A DNA stretch of 64,000 nucleotides, from contig WHVD01000055.1 of NCBI GenBank assembly GCA_015178975.1, positions 124,001 to 188,000 of the forward strand, given 5' to 3'. The DNA is from Hysterangium stoloniferum (lineage: Eukaryota; Basidiomycota; Agaricomycetes; Hysterangiales; Hysterangiaceae). The translations under genes were made by a program, and so were the position numbers. The notes beneath the pieces are model-generated. The model worked only from the letters and a program-made list of their open reading frames with translations, was not told where the DNA came from and did no database searches. Within the stretch, counting starts at the first letter, position 1, and every line of letters begins with the position of its first letter. This document shows, piece after piece, positions 45,720 through 57,600 of the stretch.

Positions 45720-46953
45720 TCAGTCACTATTTACATCTCCATCAGAATCCAACAAGAGATCACTCTTTCTCCACCTTTCAATCAGAGCCTTTGCACCAAA
45801 ATCTGCTTCTTCGGAATAAAAGTCATCAAGGTTAAAATCACCAATAGAAATATCTTCTCTTTGTAAAGCATATCTGTATGCACGGATAGCATGGAGATTT
45901 AGAACATGTTTAAAGGGCTCTTTAGCTTGGGGAAATCGCAGGTATACACTTGGTTGTTCGAGATCCCCAAAAGTCGAAAAACCGGCCTTTTGCAGGATCG
46001 TGAAAGTCTGTTGCACTGCACTCGGTTCAATAGCTGTCGTGTGTGGTATTCTTTTCTTCTGTTGATTGAAGAATTCATTTAAAGTCGTTGTTCGAAGAGA
46101 GTTGGAAAGGACACGGCATCGCAGGTTCCTGTTGGTATCTTGGTAGAAGCACAGGAGGTGTCGGTCATAGGCTTCTTCTATTGGCTTGTATAACAGGAGG
46201 CCATTGCGAGGATTATCAATGTCATGGAAGCCAAAATACTCCAGTGTCTCGCCAGTTTCATATTTCCAGAGGTGGGCTGCTACAATTGCCTTGGATGAGA
46301 TGGTAACACCGGTAAGGCTGCAGGTAAGCGTCTCTGGGTACTTAAGAGCATTCGGTTCGACATAGAATTGGTACAGTTTGAATGGACGGTTGTCACCTCG
46401 CTCTGTGTGCACTCTGCCTGCCTCTGGAACCATGATAGTAGTGTTGATCAAAAGGTCTAATACGGAGCCCACTGGGCTGAGCCCTGGCTGGCAGTTAAAA
46501 CAATAGAGTCAAAGCCTTCAGACAACGTACCTTGGGGAGTTAATGCTTCAGAAGGGCCTGATTTTCACATGTGTCAGGACAAATGTACAAAAGTAAGTGG
46601 ATCAACAAACCTGTGGCTTGGTCCAAGTCCCCACTTGCCGGCAGCTGGACGAGGACATTTACATATTTCAATGTTGGTCCCTTATTGAATACTGTCGAGA
46701 CCACATCTGCGACATCGAGAAATGTCGCTTTGTTGCCACCCTCTCTGCGAGTGTTTCGATGGAGTCGCAAAGCCTGAACTTTATCAATGAGAATGGTGGG
46801 GTCAGTCGGAAGGTCGATTGGTTTCCAGAGGAAGAAATCGGGTGCTTTCCACTGGTGAAGGATGGACGGGCCTTGCTCAAGGATATTCTCCTTGAGTTTG
46901 CCGATACTGATACTTGAAGGCACCTCCACTGGAAAGACATCGCTCACAGGCAT
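45720..46953 (-). CDS. Crinkler-header protein with HNH-like C-terminus, copy 2
   Basis: The minus-strand header exon starts at 46953 or slightly upstream, where VLLCVVVDNAH is in frame after a tttag acceptor. It is about 90% identical in protein to copy 1 (FPVEVPSSISIGKLKENI; DFFLWKPIDLPTDP). An intron near 46575-46470 joins to the HNH exon (46470-45720): CSLTGVTISSKAIVAAHLWK, DIDNPRNGLLLYKPIEEAYD, ending in TGA. The C-terminal exon is clearly more diverged from copy 1 than the header. No internal stop. Homology to copy 1 extends upstream to about 47168. Likely an intracellular effector or nuclease-type protein; function not shown. Confidence 0.68.
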
Positions 46954-47173
46954 GTGTGCATTATCGACGACAACACAGAGAAGGACGTAGTTATTTTCCC
47001 TAAATCGTTGAAACTAAGACTGTGGAATCCTCTCAATAAAACTGCGCACCTGCTCATCAACCTGCGTACTTTCTGAAAAAACTGTGCCTTTCCTAACAAA
47101 GCCCCACTATCTGTCAGAAAGTAAGTTTGGACATAGTAATACGAGCTCACCATGAGTAGATCCAGACATCTAT

Positions 47174-47275
47174 GTAGTAGTTAGCTGTGAAGCACAAATA
47201 ATCTAGCTGGGAAAATCTGAAAATACTTGCAGAAAAGGCCGGTTTAAGTCCATCTAATTAAGGTCGCTCATCATC
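47174..47275 (+). repeat. Direct repeat DR2
   Basis: Matches DR1 in the same orientation. It directly abuts the upstream end of the inverted second Crinkler-header copy at about 47168-47173. Confidence 0.85.
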
Positions 47276-47280
47276 CCAAA

Positions 47281-47739
47281 ATGGACCTTCTAAGCAAGCC
47301 AGACAGATCGGGGTCTCTGCCTTCGCATAATGACACATACCTTGAGTTCGGTGAGGATGTTCGTGATCCGTTTATCCAATTTGGAACTGAGCCTCCTGTA
47401 TGTGGCGGATGGCATAGTAGACTTAGCCACTCATCTCAAAATGTGGATGCGGAGCTAGGCGAGGCTGCACATTTGTTGAATTCTTCAGCCTGCACGCGTT
47501 TTATCACGAATCATGATATGTTTCCAGGCAGCTTCTGCTGTAAGACCGCTGACAGAATGTTGGCATCGCTCCCTTTGCCTAAGGCGTACCCTGTCGTTTC
47601 CTCGTGTATTTTTATGCTTTGGCCCAGTGAACCTTCAGTGCTATTGATACATATCACTGCCACTGGACCGCACACATCGCTTTCCAACTCAGACCCTGTA
47701 TTCCTTCTCGCCGCTTCCACCGCCTCATCTTTAGAGTGA
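47281..47739 (+). CDS. Hypothetical ORF, 152 codons
   Basis: Begins with an ATG right after DR2. It has no domain that I recognise and includes hydrophobic stretches near the end. It may be chance; a shorter ORF lies on the opposite strand (47511-47756). Confidence 0.2.
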   Translation: MDLLSKPDRSGSLPSHNDTYLEFGEDVRDPFIQFGTEPPVCGGWHSRLSHSSQNVDAELGEAAHLLNSSACTRFITNHDMFPGSFCCKTADRMLASLPLPKAYPVVSSCIFMLWPSEPSVLLIHITATGPHTSLSNSDPVFLLAASTASSLE

Positions 47740-48013
47740 GTCCTCACATTGGCCATGCAGGACGAGACTCAGGGAGTCCATTTATCACAATAGCAATAGT
47801 ATATTTTATAACATCAGTATATTTAAAATGCCACCCCCCCAAAAAAAGTCTACGAGTAATGTTAAGTATGGTCAACATGCCATCAAAATTGTTAGGAGAT
47901 CATAGAGGTTGATGTGCAGAAGAAAGGTGCCAGACTTGGAGCTTTGAGCATACGGCGCATTCAGCTCAGTTGATTCTGCCACCCATGAGATACCATTGTC
48001 CGCAGTCAATTCA

Positions 48014-48700
48014 TCATAAACGCTCGATTAAACGAAGAATACCCTCCATCGGAAGTCGTTCGTTGGGGTTTTCTTTCCAACATCGTTTACACATATCCCA
48101 GAGGTAGTCCGTGAGGGCAGCGGTACTGGATGCTTGTGGCCTTGGGGGTGTTGGACATTCAACGATCTGTGTGATGGCGCCCGCACTACTGATGCCAGCA
48201 TAAGGTACCTTTCTGGACATGATTTCCTGGGGGGACATTCAGGCAGATGGCTCACTTCGGCAGCTCATACACTTACCAGGACGGTCATCCCAAATGCCCA
48301 TATATCGCTCTGTCCATTGACTCTTGATCCCTGCATTAGTTCAGGAAACATCCATCTCGTTGGGCCGTCAACTCCGGGAGATGTGTCCAGATCGAAGTTG
48401 CCCCCTTTGGAAAACCCAAAGTCGGTCAAGCGGGCAACTCCCGTCTCTGATACCAGAGCATTTTCCTAAAGAAATATTCATATAACACAGAAATAAATAA
48501 AAAAGAGACGCAACACACTGCTCGAATATCCCCGTGAGTGATCTTACGAGAATGTAAGAACGCTTTGTACCTCATTAAACCGTTCCATATGTCTCCATAA
48601 CCGCTAAATGTCGTTGGCCACGGACTACTTCTCTCTATTAGACCATCAAGGCAACATAGTGGATCTTTCGGGAAAAAGTTTACAAGAGACATGATTATTT
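48014..48700 (-). CDS. Protein kinase C-lobe (tyrosine-kinase-like group), N-lobe not found
   Basis: Exons on the minus strand: about 48700-48519, 48465-48277 and 48226-48014, with introns of about 50 bp (GTGTGT..TAG and GTAAGT..CAG). Kinase motifs appear in order: catalytic loop HGDIRA-EN across the first junction, DFG in ARLTDFGFSKGG, activation segment GPTRWMFPELMQG, DIWAFGMTVLEIMSRKVPYA across the second junction, then WKENPNERLPMEG with the conserved late Arg. The HGDIR loop with R instead of K is common in the TKL-like kinases of agaricomycetes. I cannot find the Gly-rich loop or the ATP-binding Lys upstream, so the gene is either truncated or its 5' exons are poorly modelled. Confidence 0.65.
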
Positions 48701-49173
48701 TTCTTTTCTCACCCATAGGTTTAGATGACCTGGTGTTTGCTTGCCTGGCATGTAGTAAGTAAGACCTCTTAAAATTACGGGGACCATTCAACGATAACAG
48801 AGGCGAAGGACTGTGATGGAAATGATGTCGTGACACTAATGTAATTGGATAATCCGTATCATTGGCGTTGGGATGCGTTGAAGTGTGTGATCCAGGTGTA
48901 AACAGCTCAGAGCGTATGAAAGGCGTGGATAGAATGACATCATGGCTGGGTAGAAAAGACAATTCCTGAAATCTGTTGTAACATTGGAAATAGTGGTGTG
49001 GGAAACAGGGTATGATGTAGGGGGGACAGATTCCACATTATAGTATCTGTGAAGTTCCAGCGAAAATGTATGGTTGAATATGATGGTCATGACTTGGTGC
49101 CTAAAAAATTGCACATACCCCTGTTGTGGCGTTTGAACCGTGTGTACAGGGTTCTCGGGTGCTGGACGTCGCT

Positions 49174-49616
49174 TTAGACCATCCACCACGTCGTTGATGC
49201 CGCGGATGCCATCAAATACGAAAGAATCGGACTCGATGCAGATAATTTTTGTGAGGTGGCTCTCAGTCCTTCCATCTGACCGTCCCCATAGGTATCGAAG
49301 TATTCTTTCAATTGTTCCAAACACTCCCGTCGTCCGATGACGAAATATTGATTGATTATGGCACTGGCCACGTAGATTGGCATATGATCCTCACGAGCTT
49401 TGGCATGAGCCGCGTTAGAGGATATTTTATACATGGTTTAATAATTGAGAACGTACTATCACTTCTTTCATACTTCCTCCGGCGCATTGAAACCGTCTTT
49501 GGAGAATTTTCTGCCATTTGTGATAAGGTCTGAGAAACTGTTCTGAAGTCTTCATCATATGCGGATGAGAACTTGGCTAAGTTGGCATGGTCTTTCTGGA
49601 GAGATATTGCCTCCAC
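49174..49616 (-). CDS. Possible upstream exons of the kinase gene
   Basis: The minus-strand ORF from 49616 (MEAISLQKDHANLAKFSSAY) is helical and charged. A GTACGT donor after KYERSD allows joining to a second exon (EDHMPIYVASAIINQYFVIG). No domain recognised. Linking it to the kinase is inference from strand and spacing. Confidence 0.3.
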
Positions 49617-49820
49617 ATTTACTGCACACCTATTAACCCCAGTGACAGTTAAAATATATAAAAAGGGACATATTTTGCAACATTAGCGTACCACACGGCT
49701 CCATTGGATAAAATCAGTATTATCCGAGATGAATAGAATAAAGAATAATATTACCAGTAGATTTTGCCATATGTGACAATTAGGTAGACATGTCACTGGA
49801 CAGTTATTTACTTATACGCC

Positions 49821-51402
49821 GTGTCATCTCCTTTCTTCCATATCGTCAAAGCTCTCGCTGCAGCATCTTGGGTTAAATTAGCTCTGGATGGACCTCTCGC
49901 CCAGTTTCATACCAAGTTCTGGGGCACGAGTATGAAGGATGAGAGGGATGCATGGAGCAAAGCGGACGGTCAAGGCGCATTAAACGAGCTCGAAATGGAC
50001 GTGGACGATGATGGAGAAGCTGACATCCTCCCTGGCTGCTTTCTCTCGTGTTGGCATCGAGGGATTCACCCAACAATTTATCTGGGTCCGTGCTGAGTAC
50101 ATTCGCATTTTCGACGCTTGTCAGCGGCAATACGAAGAGACGATTACACATAAGCCTGGTCGCTACTTTAGCGGGCGGCCCTTAAGTTTCGTGATTACAG
50201 GTCAACCTGGATAGGTTTGGCATACGGTGATAGTCTCTTGTTGCTGTTCTCATCTTTGAAAAAGGGAAAACCTTTTGGCAGGTTTACGCTGCACGTCGCT
50301 GTGCCTCTGAGAAGCGGCCGTTTCTATGGCTCCATGATGACAAGTACACCCTCTTTGTGGAGGTGGGTGCCTATGAACTGCCTGCTGATTGGGGACTTAC
50401 AGATTTCCTCCCCAGCTCCCGAGTCTGGGCATTCGTCGATTTGGAAAGTGACCCTGGAGCTCTAGCTAGGCTCACTCCGGTCGGCACTCAGCTTCCCCAA
50501 CCGAGAAGCGGTGGCGCAGATTGCACAAGACAACATCGTCTTACCTCTTCATTATGAATCCATGGAGCATAGGGGAGATCAAACGAGCGTAGGTTCTCCG
50601 ACCTAGTTCTTGAACTGCAAGCTTATCAATATGGTCTGCACTCAGCGCATCTCTGTACGACCTTTTAGAAGAGGAAGTCCTTCAGAAATACGATCGTCTG
50701 GGCCCAATGCCCCGTTTATGTATCGAGTATGACGTATCGGAGTTAGAGACACACGAGACTAAGCTCGAAACGGCGTTGGCGAATCTCACAACAACAACAT
50801 TCGAGAAGCTTATACCTGAATCCAGAACACTTGTGATGAACGAAACGTCGCGTTCGCTCTGTTTGCTCAGCCGCGAAGAGGACCGATTCCACAAACCTGT
50901 ATTAGCTCCTGTCTCCCTATACGTCAAAACAAGATTTGCCAACCAATTTCACAAAGAAGAGTTAAAGGAGAAGATTCGCCTATACCGTCATTTTGGGAAG
51001 GCTCCTCATTCGAGGAGTGTAGCCGGTGTCTTCTTTGAGGCGGCGGTGAAGTCCCACCTTACCACAGAAATTTCGCTCACCCTTCATCCAATGGTGAAAC
51101 GGGAGTGCAATGGTCCGACGATGAAGTTGCCTCAATGGTACTCCAGTCACATTCCCCTTTCCGATCCAGAACTGGAGCAACTCCGTGTTCAGGCAGTCGA
51201 GGAAGATCTCAGTGTAACACCGACTCAAACTATCGAATACCTGGAATCTGAATTGGACACCATTCTGTCTGATGTTTTTTATGTTCCCAAGCGATCCAAT
51301 CAAGTTGCCATCGATTCCTTCATTCTTTCGAACGGTAAACTCTACTTCTTCCAATTCACCATTGCCAAGAACCATCCGATGTTTGCTTGTACACCGCTGT
51401 AG
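49821..51402 (+). pseudogene. RHS-like P-loop / REase-fold effector gene, frameshifted
   Basis: The N-terminal part (49850-50087, LALDGPLAQFHTKFWGTSMK) shifts frame near 50087 to RAEYIRIFDACQRQYEE. The Walker A region, ITGQPG near 50200, is then broken; the usual GKT/S cannot be read. A probable intron (about 50215-50281) leads to VYAARRCASEKRPFLWLHDD and ELPADWGLTDFLPSSRVWAF. After another shift near 50490 comes FIMNPWSIGEIKRA, then a long open C-terminal part (50707-51402). That part ends in a restriction-nuclease-like signature, VAIDSFILSNGKLYFFQFTI, with Asp and Gln-x-Thr positions typical of the RHS/Crinkler REase group. This protein family occurs widely in agaricomycetes. The C-terminal exon is open; the NTPase part is damaged. 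Confidence 0.7.
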
Positions 51403-52904
51403 TCGATGTTACCAAAATCAAGATGTTTTAGGTTAATTCCGTTGTAGCTGCATCCTTGTATTATACAAATATGAAGTCCCACTCGGGGTTTCAAAAGACC
51501 CGTCGTTGCGCACTTAGCAAGGAACCAATTACTACAACTGTCAGATGGATGGTGCAGCTAGGCAAGACTTGTTACCGCCTTTTATCTGTAATACACATGA
51601 GATAATTTCGTTCTGCTTGGAAGCCCGTAAGATGGGCAAGAACTACAACTGCAATACATCTATAACAACATATATACCTACCAGTACTTACACTTGTGTA
51701 TTGTATAAACTAGTACAAGGCGAACAGCCTTCGCCTTGCATCTTGGAATGCATTGCAACTTGACGATGGAGATAGGGGTTTTTTGAGGTGACGAGGACCT
51801 AGTAGTTTTTTGCCTTACTGAGATGAAAGAAGGGATATCAATGTGTTCTTCATTGTTGTTGTTATGTAATCGAGCCTTGAAGAATGCGCAAACGGAAAAA
51901 TGAGACAGTGTATGTCTCGAAATGACACAATTAACTTCGGTTTGAATCTCCTCTCAAAATGTATTGTTATATACGTGTAGTATAGTACAGTGGAACTCTC
52001 AGCGAATCGCATATCGCTGAGAGTAAGTACTTAGGCGTTATCATTTGCAAAAACGAACCCATAGTATGTACTTGTAGGTTAAAGTTGCTATTAGGTAACG
52101 TATATACAGCGAATCGCATATCGCTGAGAGTTAAAGTTGCTATTAGTTGTTGATCATTTTCGTTGATGTGCATCACATGGGAAATAATGCGTTGTAACAG
52201 GGAATGTTTGCATCGTCTTGTGCCACATTTCAAAGGGGGAGTGTTGGAAAGGAAGATCAAGGGACCGGAGGTCAGATAGCGCGTTCATTTGTGAATCTGG
52301 GCAAGCAAATAGAATTCTATTGTATCACCACTACTCTTTTGCATGACCAGAATAGATCAGGCCGTGCTCAACAAAGGCTTAGTGAGACGTGTTGGTATGT
52401 GGCATCATGGACAACAGAGTCCGAAACAATGGCTATTTTTAGTGTATGATTGAGATTAATACAAGGGGACACAAAGGGTAAGATATTTCTTTATACCACA
52501 TTTCCTTTGTTGCTTGTTCCACTATTATTCTCTAAATGCTATATAATATACTCACATACAGAGAACACACTATTTGGCTATAGGTATTGATATTTAAACA
52601 TCAAATCATTGAAATGACATCATTCAAAGCTGCCACTTGAGTCCCGCACCCCTCGTCGTACATCCAATGCTGACAATCCCGATTCCCTGCAACACCTCAA
52701 ACCCCGTTCCCCACCGAAATTTCCCTTTTTGGTTTCTGCTGGTATGCAATGTCTCGGGAGTATTTGCTTCTACCGTCGTCTTCGTTTCCTTATACAGCCA
52801 ACATCAAGTTTTCAAACTACTGTCACTTTTGCTATTGCTTACATTTCGCAGTGAGGTATTTGTTGTTCTTTTCCTTCTCAGTGGTTCAGTAAATCAATTA
52901 ATCT
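51403..52904. other. Intergenic, no gene recognised
   Basis: AT-rich. A 29-bp element containing cagcgaatcgcatatcgctg occurs twice (about 51997 and 52108), followed in the second case by agttaaagttgctattag, which is also found at 52078. Short ORFs lack motifs. Confidence 0.4.
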
Positions 52905-54570
52905 GGAATAAATCTTACAGACTTCCTGCCAGAACCTGCAGGTCCATCTCTTGTCCCAATCACAGATTATTCGAGAGGGCAGTCTGAAGGGGCTGGCTAC
53001 CTGTTTGACAAATATTCATGCAAATCCTTCTGCTATAAGGTTTGAGAAGGTAGGTATTGAAATAGCAAAATGAGTCAATTTATCAATGGCAACGAAGACT
53101 GCGGAATACAAGTCCTTTCCTGAGTTGGGTAGTCCAGTGATCAAATCCATAGAAACTACTTCAAAAGGCCTAAATGGTATGTCGGCAGGTCTGAGGGCTC
53201 CTTGTCAAGCAGTGTGATCAACCTTGGTCTTTTGGCAGATGTTGCAAGTACGTGTGTACAACACGCAATCTTGCAACATTTTTGGCCAAAAGAACCGGTC
53301 TTTCATTAACTTGAACAGCCACTGACCTCCGGCATGTGCTCCCTCAAAAGGGTTATCATGTACCAACCTTAAGATAGAGTTAGTCATGGTACCAGGCACA
53401 CAGACTTGACTTTTCCAGTCTGAGTCACGAAAGTACAGAAGCCTGTTTGCTCCCACAAAGTAGTGAGAAGGAGTAACGACCACATTGAGTGAAGGGGTAT
53501 CAAGGGCATAGAGATTCTTGAAAATGGGGTCTTTTGAGTAGCCCTCTAGAAATTTCTTTATATATCCTTCCTCAATACTGATTAGCAACTGTGGGTGATG
53601 CAATGCAAAGTCAGACTTGTCTTCCTGATTGTTCCTTACTACATTATGAGAATCCCATTCTAACTGTCAGACCTTTTGAGTCGCTCCGAAAGGTTCCATA
53701 GAATCGTATATGATGGAGAAGACCGCCTTCTTAGCAGGTTCATCCTTCCATAAATCTTCCTTGGTACTCTTGTCCAGAGAGATCGAGGTGATAGCTGGCA
53801 AGTTGTCTCTAATAGGGCTCACGAAGGCCAGTACTCGAGGGACTCTGGACAATGGGTCCACGTTGCTGTGAACTCTTCCTGCTTGGTGTAGAATCTCGAG
53901 ACCTGGAAATGCAGCGTATATCACCCCCCATGTGGCTAGTTGACGATTAGTGTTCTCGTACGATCTAGCCCATTGCAGAGCTGCATGATCCGTAATGAGC
54001 AGGACATGTTCACCTTCAATGAATGGTTGGAAGTGGACTAGTCCCTCCTTTGCTGCTAATGCTTCCCATTCAGTAGCGGAATAGTTACGTTCAGTGCTTT
54101 TCAGAGTGCGACTCCAATATGCAATGACTCGTTCAATGGTAACTTCAGTCTCCTCGAAAGTGGGACCCCACGAGTCCGACCACTCAATCTCGGGCTGCTT
54201 GGTTTTATACTGATGAATGAAGGATGGCACATCCTGCACACGGTCGAAAACCAACTTGGCTTGGGCATAGATTTTAGTATCCTTTAAGTCTCCTAAAGCC
54301 ATCTTCTGGACTTGTTGAAGACAACAGCCTAGGGCAAAATCCAAAGTGTCCATATACAGCTGATAAGGCATCCCACTATCTGGATGTCCCAGCACTGGTG
54401 CTGATCCTAGCGCGGCTTTAACATCCTCGTAGGCCCTGACATGTTCAGTGGTCCACGTCCAGGGTGTTCCCTTTCTTAGAAGTGAGAATAAAGGGGACAC
54501 CATCCATGAATAGAATGGTATATATGCCGAAAAGTAAAGGACCATCCCAAGGAACCATTGCAGTTCAGAA
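52905..54570 (-). pseudogene. Ty3 fragment: end of RT, RNase H and part of integrase
   Basis: Minus strand from about 54570: ELQWFLGMVLYFSAYIPFYS (end of RT), RNase H with YMDTLDFALGCCLQQVQ and LLITDHAALQWARSYENTNR, then the HHCC finger (HDNPFEGAHAG; CNICQKTKVDHTA). The integrase core follows from SMDLITGLP to CDWDKRWTCRFWQEVCKIY near 52910, where homology to the first Ty3 element ends. TGA codons replace arginine in TA-QGALRP and GFA-IFV. No LTR is attached at either end. It is a truncated piece of the same Ty3 family. Confidence 0.88.
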
Positions 54571-55337
54571 ATTGTATATAATTTCCTTCCTTTTACAGAT
54601 GCCTACTAATACTTTTATTAGTACTTTGTTTTTTAAAAGTTGCAATGTAGTTATTTCCATGTAAAATATATAAAATATTATTGGAAATTTTTCATACCAC
54701 AGCTGTCTTTATTAAGTAAAACCCCCTATATATTCTAGGCATGTTGAATCAAGTAGAAATCTGTTTATATTGACAGACCCATTCTGAAGTAATACATATG
54801 TATTTAGAGGTGCCAATGATATACATATGTATGGAATGGACTATCTAAAGGTATCTATTTTTTAAAAGTATTAGTGTTTCAAACTACTAATTTCTTTTAT
54901 TGTCTACTCATGTCTGGAAAGATTCTTTAGTTTGTAATGGATGAGAGAGTTTAAAACTTTTTGAAAGTTTTAAAAACCAAATTATGTTTGAATCACATCC
55001 CAGATGTATAAATGACCTTTAGAGTACATTAGAATTTAGTATACTTAATAGTTTTCAGATATCCTCCTATGTTCTTTTCTTTTTTTGACAATTGTGTGGT
55101 CCTCATTCTTTATTCTCTCAGGATTACTATTTCCAACAATGCTTTTTCTCCATCTCAACACATCCAGGATATGAGGTATGGTAAAATTTGTGAATATTTA
55201 GCTAATGGTTACCATTGGTTTATTTAACCTCTCAGTCATGTTCTGGCTTGCCCCAATGCAAGGCTGTCTGGCTTAGCATTGGTACTTTGTGCTTTCTTGT
55301 TCAACTCGTTTCACCCCTTAACACATACATCAACTGT
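54571..55337. other. Intergenic, no gene recognised
   Basis: Very AT-rich. Contains two atacatatgtat palindromes (54798 and 54820). No coding signal. Confidence 0.4.
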
Positions 55338-55465
55338 AAGCCTGGCCACCTTACCACATACATCATCACCAACCTCTCCCATCAACCTGTTCCACCACTT
55401 GATTGTTAAGTAGTGCCCTTGTGCCTGATCATGCAGTTCTTTGTTTTCCCACCACATTCACACAA
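55338..55465 (+). repeat. Direct repeat, first copy
   Basis: About 130 bp (aagcctggccaccttaccac onward) that recurs in the same orientation at 58598-58725 with a few changes. It may be part of an unrecognised old element. Confidence 0.75.
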
Positions 55466-55739
55466 ACGGAAACATTCCATCATAAAGTCATAGATAGAGA
55501 TATCCACACAATCTCTCGTATCCATGCCATCAACTCCAACCTCATCATCCCAAGCATCACCCGAACCCATGGTCGAAATATGGTGCTCCAGAGCCTCTAT
55601 CCCAACCTCTCCATCATCATTCAGTGCTTTGAGTTTAAGTTGAGATGTCCAAGCAACACCTGCATCACCCTGCATTTTATTCACCACCACACACCAATCA
55701 TAGTCTAGCATTACAACACAGCAACATACCCAGCATTTC

Positions 55740-55857
55740 AACTGTTACTGCTACCACAGCCAGTATTACCACTACTGCTACTGTTACAGCTACCATGGCC
55801 AGTATTACCACTACTGCTACTGTTACTGCTACCACGGCCAGTATTACTACTACCAAT
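55740..55857 (+). repeat. 39-bp tandem repeat, 3 copies
   Basis: The unit starts ctgttactgctaccacagcc and would encode a Thr/Ala 13-residue repeat. Followed to about 56180 by related ACC/ACT-rich repeats of about 70 bp. Confidence 0.85.
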
Positions 55858-55904
55858 ACCAATACCACCACCACCATTACCACTACTGCACCACTACATC
55901 CATA

Positions 55905-56190
55905 AGTGCCAACAGCGACCACAACTACCACTACCACTACCATTACCACACCACTAGATCTGTAAGTGCAACAGTGACCACAACTACCGCTACCACTACC
56001 ATTACCGCACCACTACATCCGTAAGTGCTAACACAGCAACCACAACTACCGCTACTGCTACCATCACTGTAACCACTACCAGAACCACTGCTGCTGCTGC
56101 TCACTACTGCTGCCACTACATCCATCGGCATTACCGCACTACCACTGCCACTCACTACTGTTGCCACTACATCCATCGGCATGACCACAC
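55905..56190 (+). repeat. ACC/ACT-rich tandem repeats
   Basis: Imperfect units of roughly 70 bp (cgaccacaactaccactacc ... ccactacatccgtaagtgc), then shorter ctgccactacatccatcggc copies (56111 and 56161). Confidence 0.75.
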
Positions 56191-57600
56191 CACTATATCC
56201 ACTATGCCTCAGTCACCATCTACACTGACGCCACTGCTCACTTGATCGGAAACAAGAAGGAGACCTCAGCTTGGACTACCTCCTCTCCTTGTCAATCCCT
56301 TCACAGATGCCACAACCACATCGGCCAACCCGACTGCATCGGAGCCCTCAGAAACTGAAACCGAAGCTGACGCTGAACACACAACCTTTTCAAATACATC
56401 CTTCAAGGCCTCACTGACAAAACAAGCCAAGAAGTTAGTGATGCCACAAACTGAACCAAGCCAACCTATAGCTGGTGCATTAAACAAAGATTGAACTCAT
56501 GGCTAGTCGGTGGCAATGACTAAGGTTTGAAGTCAAGGTTGGCAAACTGAAAGAATGTCCAATGCTTACTAGACAATACACACCAATAGTCCATCAATGT
56601 TGGTCTGTGGCCTGTCATCAATACATGAAGTTTAGTGAAGAGAAACCTGACAAAATTGACCAACCATCCCATCCAAGTTGAACCCACTCCATTGCCAACC
56701 AGGTGGCCCAGAAGCATCAACACTCAAATCAAATGGGAGACCATTTTTATCGACCTCATGAATAATGATTCTTCTCCCTGCTCTGGATTATGCCTTGTCA
56801 TACTGGACACTGAAAAAGATTCATTGTCCCTCATCCCATCAGATGGTTCTTACAGTGTCTTGTCTGATCAAACCTCTAACTCTTCCATGTCAATGCCATA
56901 CATGCCTTCTTTTCCCACTGGCTCAAGTGTGTCTGTTGCATATCAATGCATTCAACTCTAAACCATCTCGTCTTCCTAGTCCTGTGTGTTTCACCCAAGA
57001 ATGTGTAAAGACACTTGATACCTGCTGCCAAGTCACCCTTGATCCAAATGAACTTTCCCGCACTCTCACACACATCAAATCCAATGCTACCACCAAAACT
57101 GTCCCGGCATATGCTCAGATTGTAAGAAAATGTGAAAGAATGAAATCTCTCCAGAACAGTCAACCTTGTATGCTTCTTGTCATTCTTAGGCCACCACTGC
57201 GATTATTTCATTTCCCACATCTGTCCCAGTACAACAAGTGTCAATACTTCGGGTTTCACCACTCTTCTTGTATGCCATCCATCACCCATTAGGAAATTCT
57301 CTCCATTGAAACAATTCTGCCCAATGCCGGCCCGCAGGGCATCGAAACCACCTTCTCAGACGTGTTGACGCTTCGGTATTTCATCTGTTCAACCTCCAGT
57401 GCCAGCATTACCAGATGTATTCCTCTGTCCTCCAGTGGCAAGCCCATGATCCGAGGTGGTCTTGTAATGCACATTATGCTGGGATGCTCACGACCATTTC
57501 TGGCCTCTTACAAGCTCGCCAATCCACACCAATGAAATCATGTCGAAATAGTAAATATCACATAACCGGCTTAAACCCCAGCTGCCAACTCTCCACTGGC
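56191..57600. other. No gene firmly recognised
   Basis: Low-complexity Ser/Pro/Thr-rich ORFs, the longest 175 codons at 56765-57292. No domain, no convincing intron model. Could be an eroded coding region. Confidence 0.35.

Noticed and set aside
55645-55905. Threonine-rich repeat protein
   Set aside because: The 13-residue repeat mirrors a 39-bp DNA repeat; no signal peptide or extension on either side supports a gene.
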